Part shown: piece by piece, positions 41,752 to 47,772 of the stretch
Layout of the letters: every line of letters starts with the position of its first letter
How positions within the stretch are numbered: the first letter of the stretch is position 1
Assembly (NCBI GenBank): GCA_964425215.1
Contig: CAYRLW010000006.1
Span: 41,751-105,750, forward strand
Reading direction: 5' to 3'
Source: CAYRLW01 sp964425215
Lineage (GTDB): Bacteria > Spirochaetota > Spirochaetia > Treponematales > Breznakiellaceae
DNA: 64,000 nucleotides
Position numbers and translations under genes: made by a program
The notes under the pieces: generated by a model
What the model saw: the letters and a program-made list of their open reading frames with translations, nothing else
What the model was told of the DNA's origin: nothing
Database searches by the model: none

Positions 41752-41902
41752 TGGCGGGAATCGAACGGGTGCTTGCGACCCCCGAAGCCCAAGCAGGGGC
41801 GTAGGGCTTCGGGGGTCCGCGGCCAAGGATGGACGCGGAGCAAGCACCCCGGCCTGGAGCAAGGCGCCACGACGGCGCCGAAGCGGAAGGTCGATTCCCG
41901 CC
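41752..41902. mobile_element. Structured cassette A, second copy
   Basis: Identical by eye to the cassette at 41233-41383 over the whole length, offset 519 bp. Its right boundary is fused straight to the terminator half (CCCGCC|GCCAGGCGG), lacking the ACCTCCA-to-A-run segment, so the array ends with a deletion. Confidence 0.7.
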
Positions 41903-42072
41903 GCCAGGCGGTTTTTCTTTCCGAACGGCTGATCGCACCTCCCAAGGAAAGCGCACAGCGTTTTTAAAAAAAATTATTTTTGAAATAACATCATAGGGCA
42001 ATCCAATATCTATCCTACGATTTAAAAAGAGTGATTAGCAAAACACAAGCTACCTGGAATCGTAAAAAGTAT

Positions 42073-42078
42073 TATAAT
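42073..42078 (+). promoter_or_regulatory. Possible -10 element for the HELGH membrane gene
   Basis: A perfect TATAAT 18 bp upstream of the ATG in AT-rich sequence; no convincing -35. The stretch 41918-42095 otherwise has only an AT-rich palindrome (TTATTTTTGAAATAA) and no gene. Confidence 0.4.
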
Positions 42079-42095
42079 TACCGTAAGGGCAAGCT

Positions 42096-42617
42096 ATGGT
42101 ACAGATACTACTGGGTATCTGCTTTCTAATCGGTGGAATGGTTTTCAGCCAGAGCAGTAGTGATTTTAACATTTTTATACACGAGCTTGGACATTGGATT
42201 TACGGACTTGGCGGAACCATCGCAGGTTATGTGACATACATTAATGTGGATTGGCCATTGGCCTCTGTGGGCTCCTTATTATTTCAGATGCAACTTGCGC
42301 TACTAACAGGGAAGCTCGCGAGAAAATACTTCACCCCGATGGCTGGCTTTGGGATAGGGTGGGCTAACTGGCTTGCTGTAGAGGTTTTCATGACGGATGG
42401 GGCAGAATTTAGTTATGATATCAAAAGAATGGAAGCCTGGTTTTATGTAATAACGGTAGTCTACTTGATTAGGATTTACGTTAACCTGGGGGTCCTCATA
42501 TGGGAGCGTATAACCGGGGTACAGCCGAAATACGTGGGTCTGCTTGAAAGGCTGTATGTCAAAGTAAAGGTGGCGGTATTAAGGGAAATCAATCCTAAGG
42601 ATATTAAAACAACGTAG
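42096..42617 (+). CDS. Small membrane protein with HELGH motif, M50-like
   Basis: A 173-residue integral membrane protein with about four or five helices. H29-E-L-G-H33 (FIHELGHWIYGLGG), just after the first helix, matches the HExxH zinc motif of site-2/M50 intramembrane proteases, but the protein is short and the second conserved M50 motif (NxxPxxxxDG) is not obvious, although TDGAEF (near 100) could supply an acidic ligand. The region is AT-richer than its neighbours and lies behind the ssrA array, which suggests acquisition. A weak AAGGG precedes the ATG. A palindromic repeat overlaps the last base of the stop codon. Confidence 0.72.
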   Translation: MVQILLGICFLIGGMVFSQSSSDFNIFIHELGHWIYGLGGTIAGYVTYINVDWPLASVGSLLFQMQLALLTGKLARKYFTPMAGFGIGWANWLAVEVFMTDGAEFSYDIKRMEAWFYVITVVYLIRIYVNLGVLIWERITGVQPKYVGLLERLYVKVKVAVLREINPKDIKTT

Positions 42618-42655
42618 AGGTTCTTTCAAAAGTCTGTTACTTTTGAAAAAGCCTC
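42617..42655. repeat. Dispersed palindromic repeat, copy 7
   Basis: GAGGTTCTTTCAAAAGT and ACTTTTGAAAAAGCCTC around CTGTT; it begins at the stop codon of the HELGH gene and matches copies 1, 2 and 9. Confidence 0.85.
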
Positions 42656-42757
42656 CGTAGGTAATCTGTATCAAGGATTCAGACCCTATCATTCCGTTAC
42701 TGCCCTGGAACAAAGCCAAACCACGGCGCTATGGCGGAAAGTGGAATTCCTCTAAAG

Positions 42758-43822
42758 TTACGCCCGGATGGCCCAGCGCAGTTTTGCGGAAGACGAACGG
42801 GGATTGGCGTACCGTTCTTCGTGGCTAGGGCGAAGCGCCTCCGTGGAAATCGATGAGTAGATTCCCCCTTCCAAGCCCGCGATAAAAGCGGTTTCGACCC
42901 TGCGGTCTTCGCCGGAATGGAACGAGAGAATAGCCACGCGGGCTCCCGATTTTAAATAGGACCGGAGGTCGGCGAGAAAACGTTCCAGAGAAGCAAATTC
43001 CCCGTTTACTTCGATACGGATCGCCTGGAAGGTCCTTCGCAATTTTTTGGTCATTTCGGGGTCCTTAAAAGATAGATTGGGAAAAACCGAACAAATTGCC
43101 TCGGCAAGGTCCCGGGTCGTTTCTAAGGTCCCCCGCCGGGAGCATATCCCGTGGGCTATCTCCAGCGCCAGGGGCTCGTCGGCGTTGGAGATCAGTACCG
43201 TACCCAATTCTTGTTCAGAAACCGAGGCCAGATAGTCCCGGGCAGAAGGGCTACGGTTCTGATCCATCCGCATATCCAGAGGGCCCTTCTGTTTAAAGCT
43301 GAAACCCCTTAGGGGATCATCGATTTGCATGGAAGAAAGCCCCAGGTCGGCGAGGACCATATCCACCCCATAAATCCCCCGGGAGGCCAACTCCACCGAT
43401 ACCCGGGAAAAATTGGCGTGGATCGGGATAAAGGAACGTTCGGAACTAGGGGAAGCAAAAAAACGTTCCGTAGTTCGCCGCAACTCCCGTTGATCCCTAT
43501 CAAATCCAACCAATAGTCCTCCCGGTTGGATAGCCTGGAGGATTTCTTTCGCGTGTCCGCCGTACCCCACGGTAACGTCGACCGCTAGTTCTCCCGGTTT
43601 AGGAGAAAGGATGTGGAGTATTTCCTGGACCATGATGGGACGGTGACTGCCCGCTGGGGTGGCTCCCCGGGCGAGGATCCGTTCTAGGTCAGCCTTATAC
43701 AGTTCGGGGTGTTGTTCCTTATATTTTTCTGAAAAATGCCGTGGATGGGTTCCCCGATAGCGTTTGCGGCGGATGTGGCCTTTATTATTATCGCTATACA
43801 CTAAAAGCGACCATGGCTCCAC
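42758..43822 (-). CDS. rsmH: RsmH-family 16S rRNA (cytosine-N4) methyltransferase
   Basis: A 354-residue MraW/RsmH methylase. The N-terminal 60 residues are a basic extension (HIRRKRYRGTHPRHFSEKY) not found in typical members. The core has HRPIMVQEILHILSPKPGELAVDVTVGYGGHAKEIL (quoted near 60-95), DMVLADLGLSSMQIDDPLRGFSF, GPLDMRMDQ, LRRTFQAIRIEVNGE and SFHSGEDR. It methylates C1402 of 16S rRNA with SAM in known cases. It is not in a division gene cluster, so it may be a relocated copy or a paralogue. The start is probably a GTG; no good ribosome site is seen. Confidence 0.85.
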   Translation of the reverse strand: MEPWSLLVYSDNNKGHIRRKRYRGTHPRHFSEKYKEQHPELYKADLERILARGATPAGSHRPIMVQEILHILSPKPGELAVDVTVGYGGHAKEILQAIQPGGLLVGFDRDQRELRRTTERFFASPSSERSFIPIHANFSRVSVELASRGIYGVDMVLADLGLSSMQIDDPLRGFSFKQKGPLDMRMDQNRSPSARDYLASVSEQELGTVLISNADEPLALEIAHGICSRRGTLETTRDLAEAICSVFPNLSFKDPEMTKKLRRTFQAIRIEVNGEFASLERFLADLRSYLKSGARVAILSFHSGEDRRVETAFIAGLEGGIYSSISTEALRPSHEERYANPRSSSAKLRWAIRA

Positions 43823-43977
43823 TATCGCAGGTTTCCAAGGATAGATCCAGTGTTAGAAGGCAGAACCGGAAGGGATGAATCTTTTAGGTTTCTTCGGATA
43901 TTTATCTTTGTCCCGTACTTCACGGTTTTGACGGGTGATTATATTTACCCTTTTTAAGAGGCGCGGTATTATGGCCT

Positions 43978-44907
43978 ATGGCACGAACAATAATCATCGA
44001 CTGCGATCCGGGGATCGACGACGCGGTAGCCCTGAGTATGGCTTTAGCGGCTAAGGAATTGGACGTGGTGGGTATCACCACGGTGGGTGGGAACGTGGGG
44101 GTGGATATGACCACCCGGAACGCCCTTCGGTTAACGGCCCTGGCGGGTAAAAAAATTCCCGTAGCTCGGGGGGCAAACCAAGCCTTGGTGGTCCCGCCCC
44201 ATCGGGCCGAATCGATTCACGGCTCCGATGGCCTTGGGGGGGTCCACCTTGCGGAAGGGACCTACGACGAGGAACCCCAACGGGCCTACGAATTTATCCG
44301 CGATACGGCGAAACGGCTGAACGGGACTTTGGAACTGGTGGCCATCGGCCCCCTAACCAACCTGGCCATCACCCTTCGCTCGTACCCCGAAATCATTCCG
44401 CTTATCCGGGGGATTCATATCATGGGAGGGTCCGCAGGGCTGGGAAACGCGAGTCCCGCGGCGGAATTTAATATTTTAGCGGACCCCCACGCCGCCCAAA
44501 TGGTTTTCCACGCGGGAATTCCCATCACCATGTGCGGCCTGGACGTGACAAACCGGGCGACCCTTTCGGCCATGGAACTGGAGACGTTAAAAAAGATCGG
44601 AGGCCGGGTGATCTCCCCTATCGGAGCTATGTTGGACCATTATCTTTCCATGTACCGGTCCTTGGGACACCAGGAGTTGGCCCTCCACGATCCCTTGGTC
44701 ATAGCCCGGCTCATCGATCCCCACCTGGTACGCCTGGAGCCCTGTAACGTAGAAGTGGAAACCCAGGGTCAGTATACCATGGGGAAAACGGTGGTAGACC
44801 TGCATCACATAAGCGGCCAACCGGTCAACGCGGAAGTGGGGGTGGACCTGGACCGGGAAGGAGTTATCAAATTGATGGAAGCCCTGCTCCGGTCCTACGA
44901 CCATTAG
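43978..44907 (+). CDS. Ribonucleoside hydrolase (IunH/RihC type)
   Basis: A 309-residue nucleoside hydrolase. The calcium-binding start DCDPGIDDAVAL (D8, D10, D14, D15), the VGGNVGVDMTTRNALRL and GSDGLGG blocks, NILADPHAAQMVF and LHDPLVIARLI are all present. It cleaves the N-glycosidic bond of purine and/or pyrimidine ribonucleosides for salvage. The ATG at 43978 gives the usual N-terminus. Its stop overlaps that of the convergent beta-barrel gene. Confidence 0.92.
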   Translation: MARTIIIDCDPGIDDAVALSMALAAKELDVVGITTVGGNVGVDMTTRNALRLTALAGKKIPVARGANQALVVPPHRAESIHGSDGLGGVHLAEGTYDEEPQRAYEFIRDTAKRLNGTLELVAIGPLTNLAITLRSYPEIIPLIRGIHIMGGSAGLGNASPAAEFNILADPHAAQMVFHAGIPITMCGLDVTNRATLSAMELETLKKIGGRVISPIGAMLDHYLSMYRSLGHQELALHDPLVIARLIDPHLVRLEPCNVEVETQGQYTMGKTVVDLHHISGQPVNAEVGVDLDREGVIKLMEALLRSYDH

Positions 44908-45410
44908 AAGGCTATACCCGCCGAAATGCTGGTGGCGGTATAGATCCAGTCGGGTTTGCCGAAGAGCAAATCCTGCTGGAATTGGAAAATCAGGCTCATA
45001 ACGGGATGCACTTGAAATCGAACGGTTCCGTTAATATAGGGACCCATAAGGAAGGATGGGGCGTTGGTGTCGCTGGTGGATTGGAAACAGGGTCGTATTC
45101 CCGTTCCAAGTCCATAGATCGCCTTGGGAGTCTCGAAGGGAAAATTGAGGCCTATTTTGAGGGGTATTAAAAAATCCGCCTGGGTAGCGCCGGAGGCCGT
45201 TTGTTCCGTGTGGATACCAAAATCGGCTCCCCCCACCACGTCCATCCCCGGGCGAACCTGCGTTTGATAGGTAATCCCGGTGGTTAGGTAGACGGTTTTG
45301 TAGTTAAAAAAATTAACCCCCAGATTCCCCGAAACGAGACTCTTGGGGCCCTCCGCGAACGCCAGGGTAGCTACACAAAGAATTATGAAAATGGATCCAA
45401 ATTTTTTCAC
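44904..45410 (-). CDS. Small predicted outer-membrane beta-barrel protein
   Basis: A 168-residue exported protein. Signal peptide MKKFGSIFIILCVATLAFA (cleavage after AFA), then alternating strands (GNLGVNFFNYKTVYLTTGITYQTQVRPG and others) and a C-terminal aromatic, SISAGIAF, as in outer membrane barrels. Probably eight strands. No family recognised. GTG start with GAGGAG upstream. Convergent with the nucleoside hydrolase. Confidence 0.72.
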   Translation of the reverse strand: MKKFGSIFIILCVATLAFAEGPKSLVSGNLGVNFFNYKTVYLTTGITYQTQVRPGMDVVGGADFGIHTEQTASGATQADFLIPLKIGLNFPFETPKAIYGLGTGIRPCFQSTSDTNAPSFLMGPYINGTVRFQVHPVMSLIFQFQQDLLFGKPDWIYTATSISAGIAF

Positions 45411-45489
45411 CGGTTAACTCCTCGATTTTAAAATATAGCGGAATCTGGGGGAATTCAAGGGAGCCGAAAAGAAACGGGAAGGTACCCGC

Positions 45490-45526
45490 GGTTCTTTCAA
45501 AGATCTGTACGTTTTAATAGGACCTC
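45490..45526. repeat. Dispersed palindromic repeat, copy 8 (degenerate)
   Basis: GGTTCTTTCAAAGATCTGTACGTTTTAATAGGACC keeps the left arm and centre of the family, with a decayed right arm. Confidence 0.55.
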
Positions 45527-45528
45527 TC

Positions 45529-45558
45529 TTGATTGTTTTATTAATACCTTACTATATT
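45529..45558 (+). promoter_or_regulatory. Promoter of the ATPase-like/HMA gene
   Basis: TTGATT (45529-45534) and TATATT (45553-45558) are 18 nt apart. A start codon at 45557 would fall inside the -10, so the TTG at 45578 with AAGGA upstream is preferred. Confidence 0.6.
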
Positions 45559-45577
45559 GGTAACACAAGGAAGTCAC

Positions 45578-46897
45578 TTGACCATCGAAACATTAATTTT
45601 ATTCATGAGTACCTTATGCTCCCTTATATTTGCCCTTTTCGTTGCTCCTTCTCTGGTTTTCTTTTTAGGTAGAAACCGAGGGAGAACGTGGGGAGTCCAT
45701 TTTAACGATAAAAACGTTATCCCCTACTCAAAAAAAATAAAGACTGTGGTTTTTCGTGGAACCGATCTTACAGAAAGCGAACCTACCGTAACCGATATTA
45801 TTAGTTTTTCGGAATATTCTAAAGAAAATATTTGGGATCTTGCTAGCCTAGCGGTTCAGAAAACCGGACAACCCTTAGGTTCCGATACTACAACGATTAT
45901 TGAGGATAGGACTATCACCGTTGGGCATGGAGACTACCTCATAAAAAAGTCCGTAATCCAAGATGGGGCCTTTGACAGAGGTTTAGGAAGAGCCCTTTCC
46001 CTGGCGTCGGAGGGGAAAAGGGTTGTGCATTTAGCGGAACATGGACACTATGTGGGATTGATAGCCCTACAGTATCCGTTAAAACTTTTAAGCCGAAGGG
46101 GAATTCGATCACTTCAAGTCCTGGGCATTCAAACGGTGATGGTAAGCGAAGAAGAGACGCGAACTGCGATCGCCATCGGAAGAAGCATGGGGATTGATCG
46201 GGTAATTGGGGAAACCAGGCTTCAAGAATCATGGACCCAATTTGAAAACCCCGTGAATCATCGCAATAAAACCGCGCTGGTAATAAACAGTACCGAAAGG
46301 TCTATTTTCCAAACGATCGGAGCCCCTTTTACTATCATCCTTGGGGAACCTTCGAATCTTCAAAATGACACGGAGACCCATTCCCAAAAGAAAACCTTTG
46401 AACTCTCTCTTTCCCATGGGGATAGTATAGATATTGCTATGGCGCTCTCGTATTTAAAAAGATTGCAGGGCATTAACACTCAAAATCTTTTTCTTTCGTT
46501 CTTTTCCGGATTTTTTTTGGCATTGTACATATCTATGATAGGACGCCCAAGTTTTTCTATCCTATTCCTGTTCCTCTTTTTAGGCCCCATCCTGATGGTT
46601 CTAAACATCTTTCGGATAGTTTTTTTTCGATTTCCCACCCAAAATCTTGATAAACAAGAAGATGAGACCAAGGGACCCTCGAATACAGTCCAAAAGATAC
46701 TTACCATCGACGGCATGAGCTGCGGTCACTGTACCATCAAAGTCAAATCCGCCCTGGAGGACGTTCCGGGAGTTACACAGGTAAGCGTCGATTTAATAAC
46801 CAAAAAAGCGAGGATAGCCGGTTCGGATATTTCCGATAGGGACTTGCAAGAAGCGGTGAACAATGCGGGCTATAGACTTACGGGGATCCTAGGGTAA
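45578..46897 (+). CDS. P1B-type ATPase-derived protein without catalytic motifs, C-terminal HMA domain
   Basis: A 439-residue protein that lines up with the second half of CopA-like heavy-metal ATPases. A helix near 4-31 stands at the place of TM6 but has no CPC. KTVVFRGTDLTESEPTVTDI (56-75) replaces the phosphorylation block KTVVFDKTGTLTEG-PTVTDI, so the aspartate is lost. TGQPLG replaces the HP motif, MVSEEETRTAIAIGRSMGID replaces the LTGDN segment, and the GDGxND motif is gone. Two helices near 303-350 match TM7-8. The C-terminus (372-439) is an intact HMA domain with MSCGHC (C382, C385). The long open frame, promoter and ribosome site argue against simple decay. Function unknown; metal sensing or binding is inference. 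Confidence 0.75.
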   Translation: MTIETLILFMSTLCSLIFALFVAPSLVFFLGRNRGRTWGVHFNDKNVIPYSKKIKTVVFRGTDLTESEPTVTDIISFSEYSKENIWDLASLAVQKTGQPLGSDTTTIIEDRTITVGHGDYLIKKSVIQDGAFDRGLGRALSLASEGKRVVHLAEHGHYVGLIALQYPLKLLSRRGIRSLQVLGIQTVMVSEEETRTAIAIGRSMGIDRVIGETRLQESWTQFENPVNHRNKTALVINSTERSIFQTIGAPFTIILGEPSNLQNDTETHSQKKTFELSLSHGDSIDIAMALSYLKRLQGINTQNLFLSFFSGFFLALYISMIGRPSFSILFLFLFLGPILMVLNIFRIVFFRFPTQNLDKQEDETKGPSNTVQKILTIDGMSCGHCTIKVKSALEDVPGVTQVSVDLITKKARIAGSDISDRDLQEAVNNAGYRLTGILG

Positions 46898-46975
46898 TCG
46901 TTAAGCTGATAAGCGTTACCATGTTTCCTTCCCTTCCACTTCTTTATAAGCTTCCATCGTTAAAATATAAACGAC

Positions 46976-47005
46976 TTGACATAATATGACCGACGGTCAT
47001 ATTAT
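46976..47005 (+). promoter_or_regulatory. TetR gene promoter with embedded operator
   Basis: TTGACA (46976-46981) and TATTAT (47000-47005) are 18 nt apart. The spacer is a perfect 12-1-12 palindrome spanning 46981-47005, arms ATAATATGACCG and CGGTCATATTAT. Binding there would block RNA polymerase, so the TetR protein encoded downstream is very likely autoregulated. Confidence 0.85.
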
Positions 47006-47044
47006 TACCTTTAGTAATAGTTTGAACTATTTTCGGGAGTGTGC

Positions 47045-47710
47045 ATGGGAATTCCGGAACGAAAACAAAGGGAACGGGACGAACGGCGTCGTCTGATTTT
47101 TGATAAGACCAAGGAGCTGATTTTAGAGCAGGGCTTGAACGGTTTTAGTATGCAGGACGTGGCCCGGGAAACCGAACTGAGCAAGGGAACCCTCTATCTC
47201 TATTTTGAAAACAAGGAGGCCCTTCTATCCGCCCTATTGGACGAGGCAGTAGAGGCGTTTGTGGATTTCGTGGGGAGCCGGGTGTCCGATTCGATGACGG
47301 GAATCGAAGCCCTGCGGGCGTTGTGGTCCGCCTATATGGAACTCTTTGGGGAATCCCAGGATGTGTTCATTATGATCGGTATTAAAAACTTCATCGATCC
47401 CAATTTTCCCCTGCTCCCTCCTCCAGAGGGGGAGGATGCGGATATGCCCCACTATCATTTGGTGAACTACATTGTGTCTATTTTGCAGAGGGGTTTGGAC
47501 GATGGGACCCTCGCGACGGAAATTCCCGCTCCCCAAATCGCCCGGAGCGTCATGCTTATCGCTTCGGCCATTATCGACCATGTGGCTAAATTGCCCCGGA
47601 CAAAACGGGATACCACGTTGATCCAACGGGAAATGAGAAACGTTTTTGAATTGATGCTCCGGGGCCTCGCGGCTCCGGGAACGAAGGAGTCATACCTTAC
47701 GTTGGGATGA
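47045..47710 (+). CDS. TetR/AcrR family transcriptional regulator
   Basis: A 221-residue repressor. The N-terminal helix-turn-helix is FSMQDVARETELSKGTLYLYFENKEALLSALLDE (about 36-69); the C-terminal ligand-binding domain is helical and divergent. It is the first gene of an apparent operon with an RND exporter, a LolA-like protein and an outer membrane protein, and its promoter contains a matching palindrome. The ligand is probably a substrate of the exporter. The ATG at 47045 has GGGAG upstream. Confidence 0.9.
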   Translation: MGIPERKQRERDERRRLIFDKTKELILEQGLNGFSMQDVARETELSKGTLYLYFENKEALLSALLDEAVEAFVDFVGSRVSDSMTGIEALRALWSAYMELFGESQDVFIMIGIKNFIDPNFPLLPPPEGEDADMPHYHLVNYIVSILQRGLDDGTLATEIPAPQIARSVMLIASAIIDHVAKLPRTKRDTTLIQREMRNVFELMLRGLAAPGTKESYLTLG

Positions 47711-47721
47711 CGGACGAATGG

Positions 47722-47756
47722 GTCCGCTCTAAAAACAGCGGTTTTTTAGAGCGGAC
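47722..47756. repeat. Hairpin between tetR and the RND gene
   Basis: Arms GTCCGCTCTAAAAA and TTTTTTAGAGCGGAC around a short CAGCGG-type loop. It resembles the hairpin at 6106-6142 in sequence as well as shape. It could lower readthrough from tetR to the exporter genes. Confidence 0.75.
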
Positions 47757-47772
47757 GTAAGGATGGTGTTAC

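Larger units (their letters stand above)
41170..41917. repeat. Tandem array of T-arm/terminator units downstream of ssrA
   Basis: A 56-bp block running from the T-loop half of tmRNA through its terminator (41171-41226) is repeated at 41372-41427 (201 bp on), partly at 41528-41546 after the sequence gap, at 41691-41745, and as a truncated fusion at 41891-41917. Each block is followed by an inverted copy of the T-arm, TGGCGGGAATCGAA, so that hairpin-rich cassettes are bounded by inverted T-arm repeats. Long open frames across this array on either strand are an artefact of its GC-rich palindromes. The period is about 200 bp and the gap probably hides at least one more unit. Confidence 0.9.

Noticed and set aside
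41170..41917. Integron attC array or CRISPR
   Set aside because: No attC core sites, no integrase gene and no cassette genes; repeat and spacer sizes and the inverted flanks do not fit CRISPR, and no cas genes are in the window.
41158..42001. Long open frames across the ssrA array on both strands
   Set aside because: They run through tmRNA sequence, terminators and the N gap, carry the VAGIEPAS-type translation typical of antisense tmRNA, and have no ribosome sites. The array is better read as non-coding.
45578..46897. A simple functional copper ATPase
   Set aside because: The phosphorylated aspartate, HP, TGDN and GDGxND motifs and the CPC motif are all missing.
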